Notes under the pieces: generated by a model | Seen by the model: the letters and a program-made list of their open reading frames with translations, nothing else | Told to the model about the DNA's origin: nothing | The model's database searches: none | Position numbers and translations under genes: made by a program | Source: Longispora sp047121295 | Lineage (GTDB): Bacteria; Actinomycetota; Actinomycetes; Mycobacteriales; Micromonosporaceae | Length of the DNA stretch: 64,000 nucleotides | NCBI RefSeq assembly: GCF_047121295.1 | Contig: NZ_CP139447.1 | Span: forward strand, 3,224,001-3,288,000 | Direction: 5' to 3' | Shown: in pieces, positions 9,467-17,314 of the stretch | How the letters are laid out: every line of letters starts with the position of its first letter | How positions within the stretch are numbered: the stretch's first letter is position 1

Positions 9467-9763
9467 TCAGTTCGTGGTGCCAGCGCCGGGACCGTTCCGG
9501 CGGCGGGTCGCCAGCAGCCAGCCGGCGACGAGACCGGCGGCGCTCGCGGTGGCGGCCAGTACCCGGGTGTCCCGCGCGACCGGCGCGACCTTCCCGAGGT
9601 GCCTGGTCGCGGTGGCGCGGACCTGGCGGGCGCGGGTCGGCAGGTCCAGCCGGTCGGTGATCGCCCCGACGGTGTCGGAGAGGTCGGCGCGGAGCGTGGC
9701 GACGTGGGTCTCGACGGCCGACCGGGTGGCGTCGGCCTCGCGGTGATTCTTCTGCTGGGTCAT
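9467..9763 (-). CDS. DUF3618 family protein
   Basis: This 98-residue protein starts at ATG 9763, with AAGGAG eight bases upstream. The first third is charged and helical (HREADATRSAVETHVATLRA). It then has the DUF3618 signature of a T-V-x-A-I-T-D-R-L-D-like stretch, and ends with a hydrophobic segment (ATASAAGLVAGWLLATR) and a basic tail. Family members are small single-pass membrane proteins in actinobacteria, often beside phage-shock or stress-related membrane proteins. Their biochemical role is unknown. A longer in-frame reading to 10144 exists but is Arg/Gly/Pro-rich and improbable. Confidence 0.75.
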   Translation of the reverse strand: MTQQKNHREADATRSAVETHVATLRADLSDTVGAITDRLDLPTRARQVRATATRHLGKVAPVARDTRVLAATASAAGLVAGWLLATRRRNGPGAGTTN

Positions 9764-10193
9764 GGGTGTGCTCTCCTTGTCGTGACGACGTCCGTGACGA
9801 CGTCCATTGCGACGACGGTGGCGATGTCCGTGGCGCCCCCGGGCCGGACCCGGCGGGCGGATCGGTCGTCGCCGGCCGGGTCCGTGGAACGGACCACGGC
9901 CGTCAACCCGGTGGCGACGGCCCCGCGAGCGGGAGCCGGGGTCGTCGGTGGAGGGATACCCCGGAAGTCCCCGCGCCACACCCGCGCGGGTCACGGCATC
10001 GCCGCCGACCGGCCCGACGTCGGGAGGCGCCGGCCCGTGGCCGCCCGCGCGTCCGAAACCGCGCTTCCCGTCCAGGCCCGCGTCCGAGACCGCGCCCCGC
10101 TGCCCGGCGCGTGGCCGCCCTCCGCGTCCGAGCCGTGCCTCCACTCCAGGCCCGGGGCGGTCCCTCCGGGCCGGATCCTCGCGAGCCGCCGGG
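9764..10193. other. 430-bp non-coding gap with a tandem 12-mer and a short hairpin
   Basis: I see no convincing gene. Two abutting copies of CGTGACGACGTC (9781-9792 and 9793-9804) lie just upstream of the DUF3618 ribosome site on its promoter side. A 7-bp hairpin (9879-9885 with 9889-9895, loop GGA) could end the MEDS gene transcript, though it lies 300 bp beyond its stop. Open frames across the gap are Arg/Pro/Gly-rich shadows. Confidence 0.5.
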
Positions 10194-11126
10194 CTACAGC
10201 CCCAGATGCAGCCGGATCGTCGTACCCGTCGGTCCGGTGTGGATCCTGATCAGGTCGCACAGCTGGTGCGCGAGGATCAGTCCCCGCCCGCCGGTCGCGT
10301 CGGTGGGTGGCGGCACCCGGCCGGCGAGCGGGTCGGTGATGTGGCCGGTGTCGGTGACCTGGCAGACCAGCCGGCCCGGCTCCGTCCACACCGTCACCCG
10401 GCCGGTGCCGGCGGCGTGTTCGCAGGTGTTGGTGGCCAGCTCGTTCACGGCGATCAGCAGGTTGCCGAGCTGGTCGTGCGACAGGTCGGCGCGCCGGCCC
10501 TCGGCGGTGAGGAAGCCGCGCAGTCCGATCAGGCTGCCGGCGCCGTCGATCGCGGCCGACGCGGCGCCGGGCGGTTCGGGCGGCAGCGGCTGGTTGAAGT
10601 GCGCCGCGGTGGCGACCGGGTCGCCGTAGGCGGTGCTGGTCCAGGTGGTCGCGGCCGAGGAGAGCACCGGATGGGTACGCGCCGCGTCCGCCACCCGGCC
10701 CGGATCCAGCCCCACGATGTCGTACGGGCACAGGATGGTCGCGTCCCGGCCCGCGAACGCCACGTTGATCAGGGCCTCGTGCTGGGCGCACGCCGGGTAC
10801 TCCACGGCCGTGCGCTCCGGCCAGATCGGCTCGCCGACGATCCGGACCCGCTTGCCCGCGTGCTCCCCGGCGAACCGCAGCAGCACGTCCGGGATGATCC
10901 GCCCGGGGTTGCGCCCGGCGACGGCCATGTCGGCCCAGCGCACGGCGGACGCGTCGGGACCGAGGGCGTCGCGGATCAGGGTGAGGCGGGCGCCGGGCAC
11001 CGCGACGAGGACGGATTCACCGGCGTCGAGGCCGGCTCCGATGTACTCGGTGGTGGCCGCCACGTACTCGGCGGTGGACGCGTACAACAGACCCGGGTGT
11101 TCGAAGTGTCCGCGACTCTGGGTCAT
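10194..11126 (-). CDS. MEDS-domain sensor with HATPase anti-sigma-like domain
   Basis: This 310-residue cytoplasmic protein starts at ATG 11126, with AGGAGGG seven bases upstream. Residues about 10-165 match the MEDS (methanogen/methylotroph DcmR sensory) fold (HPGLLYASTAEYVAATTEYI, PVTRAR-like GARLTLIRDAL, CPYD at the end). Residues about 195-310 are a GHKL/HATPase_c domain of the RsbW anti-sigma type (NELATNTCEHA N-box, VTDTGHI G1 box, GGRGLILAHQLCD G2 box). The architecture is common in actinobacteria. It is thought to link a signal to sigma-factor control by kinase or partner switching. The PP2C phosphatase at 263-2476 is a plausible opposing activity. Confidence 0.85.
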   Translation of the reverse strand: MTQSRGHFEHPGLLYASTAEYVAATTEYIGAGLDAGESVLVAVPGARLTLIRDALGPDASAVRWADMAVAGRNPGRIIPDVLLRFAGEHAGKRVRIVGEPIWPERTAVEYPACAQHEALINVAFAGRDATILCPYDIVGLDPGRVADAARTHPVLSSAATTWTSTAYGDPVATAAHFNQPLPPEPPGAASAAIDGAGSLIGLRGFLTAEGRRADLSHDQLGNLLIAVNELATNTCEHAAGTGRVTVWTEPGRLVCQVTDTGHITDPLAGRVPPPTDATGGRGLILAHQLCDLIRIHTGPTGTTIRLHLGL

Positions 11127-11194
11127 GCACCGCCCTCCTGTCCGTGACGCCAGCCTACTCGGGCGCGTCGCTTCGAGGGTGCCGTGCCGGTGGG

Positions 11195-11650
11195 TCAGCC
11201 CCGGGGCAGGTTGATCTCCGCGACCAGCGCGTCCACCCGCGCGACGGTCACGATCGTCCGGGCGTGGGTGAGGCCGCCGAAGGGCAGGTTCCCCGCCGCC
11301 GGGTTCGCGAAACGGATCACCGCGCCACGCGCCGCGCCGGTACCGAACAGGGCGGTGTCCCCGCCGGTCGTCCGGGCCCCGATCCCGGCCCAGCCGGCCG
11401 GTACGTCCACCGGAGCCGCGTCGAGCACGTTGTCGACGGGCGTCTCCAACCACCACGGTCCGAACCGGATCCGCAGGAACGCCCCGACCGTGACCGCGCA
11501 GGTACCGGGCCGCACGCCCGCGACCGCCAGGGCCAGCCGCCAGCGCGGGTCGAACGCGAACGCGAAACCGTCGGCCGGGTGCCGATCGGCACGCGCCGTG
11601 ACGGGGGACGGGTGGGTGGGGTGGAGCACCGAGGCGAACGAGAAGTGCAT
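11195..11650 (-). CDS. Hypothetical protein behind a sigma-B-like promoter
   Basis: This 151-residue protein starts at ATG 11650, with AGGAG nine bases upstream. It is rich in Ala, Val, Gly and Pro with several beta-like hydrophobic runs, and has no signal peptide, no membrane helix and no catalytic motif I recognise. The longer frame to 12598 is spurious. A GTTT-N16-GGGTAT element about 30 bp upstream of the start suggests general-stress control. The gene follows the MEDS gene in order on the same strand, with a 68-bp gap. The function is unknown. Confidence 0.6.
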   Translation of the reverse strand: MHFSFASVLHPTHPSPVTARADRHPADGFAFAFDPRWRLALAVAGVRPGTCAVTVGAFLRIRFGPWWLETPVDNVLDAAPVDVPAGWAGIGARTTGGDTALFGTGAARGAVIRFANPAAGNLPFGGLTHARTIVTVARVDALVAEINLPRG

Positions 11651-11681
11651 GAGCCTTGCTCCTGCCACGAGGGCGAATGGG

Positions 11682-11707
11682 ATACCCGCAGCGTATCGAG
11701 GGCAAAC
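11682..11707 (-). promoter_or_regulatory. Sigma-B/H-type stress promoter (GTTT-N16-GGGTAT)
   Basis: Read on the minus strand, GTTT (11707-11704) is followed after 16 bp by GGGTAT (11687-11682). This is the consensus used by actinobacterial sigma-B/F/H general-stress factors. The expected transcript start near 11675 leaves a leader of about 25 nt holding the ribosome site of the gene at 11650. Confidence 0.55.
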
Positions 11708-11863
11708 CATGATCATCAGGTGTCGAGGGGATGTCGCGCCGGTCGGAGAGCGATCCTGACTGAACGTGCCGTCACGGTCACCGAGCGACCCATCGAGGCT
11801 GACTGTTCGGTGCGGGCGTGAAACCGGACGGTCCGGGGTACTCCCTCGGCAAGGAGGTGCGTT

Positions 11864-12460
11864 GTGACACCCAGAACGCTGTTGAGTCGGTTCCGTCGCG
11901 AGGGCCCGGCGGGGACCCCGACCCCGGTGACGGTCCGCGACCAGAAGGACGGTGCGGCGGTCCGCGACCAGAGGGGCGGTGCGGCGGTCCGGGGCCGGGA
12001 CGGGGCGACCGGCCATGGGCCGGCCGACCGGGCCGTCCCCGACCGGGCCGACCAGGATGTCCCCGACCGGGCCGCGCCGCCGGACCGGGACCTGCCGGGA
12101 CGTCCTGCGCCCGCTGAGCCGGCGGTCGAGGTGCGGGGCCGGACCGGCGTCACCTCGGTGCTCGCGTTGGTGGTGGGCCTGACCGCGCTGTACGCGGCCC
12201 TCACCGGAGTGCTCGCCCGGCCCGCGCTGCTGGTCGGACTCCTCGGCCTGGTGCTGGCCGTGACCGCCGTGGTCCGGCCGACCCGCCGCCGGGTGACGGG
12301 CAATGGGCTCGCGGTCCTCGGGGCGCTGCTGTCCGTCGCGGCGCTCGCGATCGGGATCGCGGTGGCGACCGGCTCCCTGCCGGGCCTCGACGGGGGTACC
12401 GACCAGGTGGTCCGGGTCCGCGACTGGTTCGCGGGCTGGTGGCCGTGGATGGGCGCCTGA
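11864..12460 (+). CDS. Membrane protein with disordered repetitive N-terminus
   Basis: The start is GTG 11864 behind a textbook AAGGAGGTGCG site. The first 95 or so residues are hydrophilic, Arg/Asp/Pro-rich and internally repeated (VRDQKDGAA, VRDQRGGAA, then DRAVPDRADQDVPDRAAPPD). The DNA here contains a near-perfect 27-bp tandem duplication around 11935-11990. Residues about 100-170 form three closely spaced membrane helices (TSVLALVVGLTALYAALTGV, ALLVGLLGLVLAVTAVV, LAVLGALLSVAALAIGIAVA), followed by an amphipathic tail ending FAGWWPWMGA. The topology recalls small actinobacterial DUF4190-like proteins. The function is unknown. Confidence 0.75.
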   Translation: MTPRTLLSRFRREGPAGTPTPVTVRDQKDGAAVRDQRGGAAVRGRDGATGHGPADRAVPDRADQDVPDRAAPPDRDLPGRPAPAEPAVEVRGRTGVTSVLALVVGLTALYAALTGVLARPALLVGLLGLVLAVTAVVRPTRRRVTGNGLAVLGALLSVAALAIGIAVATGSLPGLDGGTDQVVRVRDWFAGWWPWMGA

Positions 12461-12642
12461 CCGGCCGCCCGCGCCGGCCGGTCTCCGCGCTGGCCGGCCG
12501 CGTCGACCGTCTCGCTGCCCCGCGCGGGTCCGGCCGGTCGCCGTGCCGGGCTTCCGGCGGAACGAGCCGGGCGATTTCGGCTGGATAACCCGGGGCAAGA
12601 GGTGCGATTCGGTAGTAGCCTGGGGCCGAGGGGAGGCGATTC

Positions 12643-12801
12643 ATGGCCGACGAACGTGAGCCGCCCGCCGCCGAGGAGACCGTAGCGCAGGAGCCGGCCG
12701 AGGAGATCTCCGAGGAGGAGGACACCCTCGAGTCTCCCGACGACGTGCACGACGACCCGGGCTTCACGGGCCGGACAACCGAGACGTCGTACCGGCCGTA
12801 G
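12643..12801 (+). CDS. Very acidic 52-residue protein
   Basis: The ATG at 12643 is preceded by GAGGGGAGGCGATTC. The product (MADEREPPAAEETVAQEPAE, then EEISEEED, ending TTETSYRP) is strongly acidic and Pro-rich at the N-terminus, with no hydrophobic core, so it is probably disordered. The good ribosome site and the downstream terminator at 12862 support a real gene. The function is unknown. Confidence 0.6.
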   Translation: MADEREPPAAEETVAQEPAEEISEEEDTLESPDDVHDDPGFTGRTTETSYRP

Positions 12802-12861
12802 ACCGGAGCCCGGCTCACACCCAGCCGATCAGTGCTGGCGAGAGTTGGGCTCCTTTTCGTT

Positions 12862-12892
12862 CCCGGGGCGCCGCCACTCAGGGCGCCCCGGG
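12862..12892. terminator. Bidirectional terminator between convergent genes
   Basis: Perfect 11-bp stem (12862-12872 with 12882-12892, 9-nt loop) between the acidic protein gene (plus) and the PAP2/diacylglycerol kinase gene (minus). It is well placed to end both transcripts. Confidence 0.75.
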
Positions 12893-12967
12893 CCGCAGGC
12901 TGCGTGCCCGGCACGGCGGGCGTGTCCGTCGGGTTGTCGCCCGCCGTCGGGCCACGAGAACCGCCCG

Positions 12968-14539
12968 TCACCGGCCCCCGGTCGCCCCGGGTCGCTCCGT
13001 CGTGGCCCCCGCCTCCGCCGGCCGGTACACGATCAGCGCCCTGTCGTTCTTGCCGATCGTCAGGGCCGGCCCGGTCCGGGTCACCTCGCCGTCCAGGGAC
13101 AGCCCGATCGGCCCGTGCGGCGAGCGCAGCCGCACCGACCGGGCCTGGCGCGCCCCGTACACCCGGCAGGTCGCCAGGGTGCCGGTGACCACGGCGAGCA
13201 CCAGGCGCAGTCGGGCGAACGGGCGCGTGCCGTCGACCATCCGGATGTCGAGGAGCCCGTCGTCGAGCCGGGGTCGATGCGAGGGGACCATGCCGGGCGG
13301 GGCGTAGTGGCCGTTGCCGGCGAACAGCAGCCAGACCCGCCGGCGGTGGCCGTCCACCACCATCGGGACGGGCGAGCTGTGCCGGAGCACGTGGACGAGC
13401 CCGACGAGGGCGGCCGGCCACTTGCCGATCCGGCCCTCGAGGCGTTCGCGGGCGTGCACGAGGTCCACGTACACCCCGAGGCTGCACGTGTTGAGGAAGA
13501 CGGCATCCACGCCGGATGTCAGCGCGTCGCCCGCGTCGTGCCCACGCGGCGTCCCGGACACGGAATTCGGGCGGTCCCCGCTCCCGGCACCGCGCACGAC
13601 CCCCACGTCGACCGCCGCCGCGTCGCCGGCCCGCAGCGCCGCGACCGCCTCTTCGACCCCGGTCACCCCCACGTCTGCCGCGAAGTGATTCAGGGTTCCA
13701 CCGGGCACGACGAACAAGGGCAGCCCGGCGTCCAACGCTGTCCGGGCCGCGAGGTTGACGGTCCCGTCCCCGCCGGCGACGCCGAGCACCGTGGCCCGGT
13801 CCGCGGCGGCGGCGAACAGCGCCGCGAGGTCGTCGTTCGGCCCGGCCAGGATGACCTCGGCGTCGGGCAGCTCGGCGCGGACCGCCGTGACCACGTCCTC
13901 CCCGGCGCTGCCGGCCGACGGGTTCACGACCATGACCAGGCCCGCGCCGGTCGGCAGGGCCGGCGCCCCGTGCCGGGGCCGGGCCGCCCGGGCGGCGACC
14001 GGTGGCCGCAGCGGCCACCACCGCCGGGTGGCCAGCCCGAGCCCGATGCCCAGGGCCGCGCCGGCGAGCACGTCGGAGGGGTGGTGCGCCCCGGTGAACA
14101 CCCGGGAGACGGCCACGGCGGTGGCGACCCCGGCGACGGGCAGGCCGACGCCGGGTACCTCCAGGGCGACGCCGGTGGCGAACGCGGCGGCGGAGGCCGC
14201 GTGCCCGGACGGGAACGAGGTGGTCACCGGGGCGCGGCGGAGCCGGCGGCTGAGGGGTATGCCCCCGGCGCCCGGCCGCCGGCGACCGGTGAGCGCCTTG
14301 ACCGTGTGCGCCGTGCCGCTCGTGATCGCCACGGCGGCCAGGCCGCGCAGCGCCGCGCGCCGGGCCCGGGGGCTGCCGGTCAGCGCCAGCGCGCCGGCCA
14401 CGCCCATCCACAGCAGGCTGTTGTTGGCGGCCCGGCCGACGGCGGGCAGCACCCGGTCCAGGCCCGGGGAGCGCGTGGACGCCACCCGGCGCATCAGCCG
14501 GTCGTCGGCGGCGCTGATCCGCCGGAGAAGTCCTCGCAT
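12968..14539 (-). CDS. PAP2 phosphatase fused to diacylglycerol/sphingosine kinase-like domain
   Basis: This 523-residue two-domain lipid enzyme starts at ATG 14539. Residues about 10-195 are a PAP2 membrane phosphatase with all three motifs: KALTGRRRPG, PSGHAAS and SRVFTGAHHPSD. Residues about 215-515 are a DAGK catalytic domain (VVNPSAGSAG, GGDGTVN, PGGTLNHFA). The first half would remove phosphate from a lipid such as phosphatidate or undecaprenyl diphosphate, and the second would add phosphate to a lipid alcohol. Similar fusions are known in mycobacteria and relatives. No separate operon partner is visible. It is divergent from the PadR gene and shares the operator-bearing gap. Confidence 0.88.
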   Translation of the reverse strand: MRGLLRRISAADDRLMRRVASTRSPGLDRVLPAVGRAANNSLLWMGVAGALALTGSPRARRAALRGLAAVAITSGTAHTVKALTGRRRPGAGGIPLSRRLRRAPVTTSFPSGHAASAAAFATGVALEVPGVGLPVAGVATAVAVSRVFTGAHHPSDVLAGAALGIGLGLATRRWWPLRPPVAARAARPRHGAPALPTGAGLVMVVNPSAGSAGEDVVTAVRAELPDAEVILAGPNDDLAALFAAAADRATVLGVAGGDGTVNLAARTALDAGLPLFVVPGGTLNHFAADVGVTGVEEAVAALRAGDAAAVDVGVVRGAGSGDRPNSVSGTPRGHDAGDALTSGVDAVFLNTCSLGVYVDLVHARERLEGRIGKWPAALVGLVHVLRHSSPVPMVVDGHRRRVWLLFAGNGHYAPPGMVPSHRPRLDDGLLDIRMVDGTRPFARLRLVLAVVTGTLATCRVYGARQARSVRLRSPHGPIGLSLDGEVTRTGPALTIGKNDRALIVYRPAEAGATTERPGATGGR

Positions 14540-14578
14540 CCCCCCACCCTAGGCGAATCCGGACGAAAGCAGAGCCAC

Positions 14579-14607
14579 TGCAACGGGTTGCACTGCAACT
14601 CGTTGCA
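14579..14607. promoter_or_regulatory. Tandem palindromic PadR operator
   Basis: Two abutting 14-bp palindromes of the form TGCAAC-NN-GTTGCA (14579-14592 and 14594-14607) are separated by one base. They lie 16 bp before the PadR start and 40 bp from the divergent PAP2-kinase start. The ATGC-rich dyads resemble PadR-family sites, so autoregulation is likely. The 15-bp centre-to-centre spacing would put two dimers on somewhat different helix faces. Confidence 0.75.
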
Positions 14608-14622
14608 TACGATACTGGGCGC

Positions 14623-15162
14623 ATGGCCCTGGAACACGCGATCGTCGTCTCGCTGCTGGAGAAACCCGGCACGGGCTACGAGCTGGCCCGGCGCTTCGAC
14701 CGGTCGATCGGCTTCTTCTGGGCGGCCTCCCACCAGCAGATCTACCGCACGCTGCACCGGATGACCGCCGACGGCTGGGTCGACATCACCGAGGTGCCCG
14801 ACGAGGCGCACCGGGTCACGAAGGTCTACACCGTCACCGACGCCGGCCGCGCCGCGCTCGCGGAGTGGATGCGCGCGCCCAGCGAGCCCGAACAGCACCG
14901 TTCGGACCTGGGGGTGAAGGTGCGCGGGGCGGCGTTCGACGACCCGGCGGTCCTGGTCGCCGACGTCACCGGGCACCGCGACGCGCACGCCGAGCGGCTG
15001 GCCCTCTACACGGCGCTCGAGGAGCGCGACTTCCCGGCGGGGGAGCCCCGCGACACCGCCGCCCGGTTGCAGCATCTCGTGCTGCGCGCCGGCATCCGCT
15101 ACGAACAGGGCTGGCTCGCCTGGTGCGAAGAGGTCCTCACCGAACTGGGAGAGATGACATGA
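14623..15162 (+). CDS. PadR-family transcriptional regulator
   Basis: This 179-residue regulator has an N-terminal winged helix (LEHAIVVSLLEKPGTGYELA, a recognition helix with SHQQIYRTLHRM, and a wing around VTKVYTVTDAGRAAL). A C-terminal helical Vir_act_alpha_C dimerisation part follows. The Tyr-Glu-Leu and QIYRTL motifs are PadR hallmarks. It lies just downstream of two palindromic sites and its stop overlaps the start of the dienoyl-CoA reductase gene (ATGA), so it probably controls both. The ligand is unknown. Confidence 0.9.
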   Translation: MALEHAIVVSLLEKPGTGYELARRFDRSIGFFWAASHQQIYRTLHRMTADGWVDITEVPDEAHRVTKVYTVTDAGRAALAEWMRAPSEPEQHRSDLGVKVRGAAFDDPAVLVADVTGHRDAHAERLALYTALEERDFPAGEPRDTAARLQHLVLRAGIRYEQGWLAWCEEVLTELGEMT

Positions 15163-17213
15163 GCACGCCTCAGCGCCCGGACGCCGCAGCCGCGAGCCCC
15201 TACCCCCGGCTGTTGGCGCCCCTCGACCTGGGTTCGGTGACCCTCGCCAACCGGGTCGTGATGGGCTCGATGCACACCGGTCTGGAGGACAGGTCCCGTG
15301 ACCTGCCCAAACTCGCGGCGTACTTCGGTGAGCGCGCGGCCGGCGGCGTCGGCCTGATCGTCACGGGCGGCTACGCGCCGAACTGGGAGGGCTGGCTGCT
15401 GCCGTTCGCGGGCACGATGGCCAGCGGCCGGGCCGCCGACGGGCACCGGACGGTCACCGACGCCGTGCACGCCGAGGGCGGCCGGATCCTGCTGCAGATC
15501 CTGCACGCGGGGCGGTACGCGTACCACCCGCTGAGCGTGTCCGCGTCGGCCGTGAAGTCCCCGATCACCCCGTTCAAGCCCCGTGCCCTCAGCGGCCGGG
15601 GGGTGGAGCGGCAGATCGGCGCGTTCGTCCGGGCGGCGAGGCTCGCGCAGCGCGCCGGGTACGACGGCGTGGAGATCATGGGCTCGGAGGGCTACCTGAT
15701 CAACCAGTTCCTCGCGCCCCGGACGAACCGGCGCACCGACCGGTGGGGCGGGTCCGCCGAGAACCGCCGCCGGCTCCCCGTGGAGATCGTCCGCCGGACC
15801 CGGGAGGCGGTCGGCCCGGACTTCGTGATCATGTACCGGCTGAGCCTGCTCGACCTCGTCGCCCACGGCCAGGACTGGTCGGAGGTGGTCGCGCTGGCCA
15901 CCGAGCTGGAGGCGGCCGGGGCGACCCTGCTGAACACCGGGATCGGCTGGCACGAGGCCCGGGTGCCCACGATCGTGACCTCGGTGCCCCGGGCGGCGTT
16001 CTCGTGGACCACCGCCCGGCTCAAGCCGCACGTCGGGATCCCGTTGGTCGCGTCCAACCGGATCAACATGCCCGACGTCGCCGAGGGCATCCTGGCCCGG
16101 GGCGAGGCGGACCTGGTGTCGATGGCCCGGCCGCTGCTCGCCGACCCGGACTGGGTGAACAAGGCCGCCGGCGACCGGGCCGACGAGATCAACACGTGCA
16201 TCGCCTGCAACCAGGCGTGCCTGGACCACACGTTCGCGCGGAAGACCGTGACCTGCCTGGTCAACCCCCGGGCCGGGCGGGAGACGGAGCCGGCGTACCT
16301 GCCGGTGCCGACCGTGCGGGCGAGGCGGTTCGCCGTGGTCGGGGCGGGCCCGGCGGGGCTGGCCGCCGCGAGCACCCTCGCCGAGCGCGGGCACGCCGTG
16401 GACCTGATCGAGGCGTCGGGCGAGATCGGCGGCCAGTTCAACCTGGCCAAGCGGATCCCGGGCAAGGAGGAGTTCCACGAGACGCTGCGGTACTTCGCCC
16501 GGCGGATCGAGCTGGCCGGCGTGCGGACGAAGCTCGGCACCCGGGCCACGGCCGAGGACCTGGCGCGGGAGGGGTACGACGCCGTGCTGCTCGCCACCGG
16601 CGTCTCGCCCCGCACCCCGGCGATCCCGGGCGTCGAGCACCCGAAGGTGCTGTCCTACGTCGACGTCCTCGGTGGCGCGCCGGTCGGGGAGCGGGTCGCC
16701 GTGATCGGCGCGGGCGGGATCGGCTTCGACGTCAGCAGCTTCCTCGTGCACCCCGAGTCGGCGACCCTGGACCCGGCCGCCTGGCGCGCCGAGTGGGGCG
16801 TCACCCAGGACGAGGGCCCCCGGGGCGGGCTGGCCGAGCGGGTGGACACGCCCTCGCCCCGGCGGGTGTACCTGGTGCAGCGCAAGACCACCCGGGTCGG
16901 CGCGGGCCTGGGCAAGACATCCGGCTGGGTGCACCGGGCGGCGCTCACCCACAAGGGTGTCGAGATGATCAGCGGGGCGAGCTACGACCGGATCGACGAC
17001 GAGGGCCTGCACGTGACGGTGGACGGGGTGCCCCGGGTGCTCGCCGTGGACACCGTCGTGGTGTGCGCGGGCCAGGAGCCGCGCCGGGACCTGTACGACG
17101 GGCTGGTCGCCGCCGGGGTCGCGGTGCACCTGGTCGGCGGGGCGGACGTGGCGGCGGAACTGGACGCCAAGCGCGCGATCGACCAGGCGACCCGGCTGGC
17201 GGTCGCGCTGTAG
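15159..17213 (+). CDS. fadH: NADPH-dependent 2,4-dienoyl-CoA reductase / old yellow enzyme
   Basis: This 684-residue flavo-iron-sulfur protein has three parts. Residues about 15-340 are an OYE TIM barrel (substrate-loop HAGRYAYH, ENRRRLPVEIV). The [4Fe-4S] cysteines are C347, C350, C354 and C366 (CIACNQAC then TC). The C-terminal half has FAD and NADPH dinucleotide folds (VVGAGPAGLAAA near 393, VIGAGGIGFDV near 512). The length fits FadH, which reduces 2,4-dienoyl-CoA during oxidation of polyunsaturated acids. The ATG at 15159 overlaps the padR stop. Related enzymes act on other enones, so the true substrate is open. A terminator follows. Confidence 0.9.
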   Translation: MSTPQRPDAAAASPYPRLLAPLDLGSVTLANRVVMGSMHTGLEDRSRDLPKLAAYFGERAAGGVGLIVTGGYAPNWEGWLLPFAGTMASGRAADGHRTVTDAVHAEGGRILLQILHAGRYAYHPLSVSASAVKSPITPFKPRALSGRGVERQIGAFVRAARLAQRAGYDGVEIMGSEGYLINQFLAPRTNRRTDRWGGSAENRRRLPVEIVRRTREAVGPDFVIMYRLSLLDLVAHGQDWSEVVALATELEAAGATLLNTGIGWHEARVPTIVTSVPRAAFSWTTARLKPHVGIPLVASNRINMPDVAEGILARGEADLVSMARPLLADPDWVNKAAGDRADEINTCIACNQACLDHTFARKTVTCLVNPRAGRETEPAYLPVPTVRARRFAVVGAGPAGLAAASTLAERGHAVDLIEASGEIGGQFNLAKRIPGKEEFHETLRYFARRIELAGVRTKLGTRATAEDLAREGYDAVLLATGVSPRTPAIPGVEHPKVLSYVDVLGGAPVGERVAVIGAGGIGFDVSSFLVHPESATLDPAAWRAEWGVTQDEGPRGGLAERVDTPSPRRVYLVQRKTTRVGAGLGKTSGWVHRAALTHKGVEMISGASYDRIDDEGLHVTVDGVPRVLAVDTVVVCAGQEPRRDLYDGLVAAGVAVHLVGGADVAAELDAKRAIDQATRLAVAL

Positions 17214-17220
17214 CACGCGG

Positions 17221-17252
17221 GAGTGGGGCGCCTCGCGGGAGACGCCCCACTC
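17221..17252 (+). terminator. Rho-independent terminator of padR-fadH
   Basis: GAGTGGGGCG pairs with CGCCCCACTC (17221-17230 with 17243-17252), and an inner CTC/GAG pair extends the stem. T-rich DNA (runs at 17265-17290) follows, unusual in this GC-rich window, and also forms the upstream region of the ABC operon. Confidence 0.8.
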
Positions 17253-17314
17253 GTAACATATGGGATTTTTTCTTTTCGCATTTTTTGCCGCATGGGCGAC
17301 ATAGTCTGATTGTT

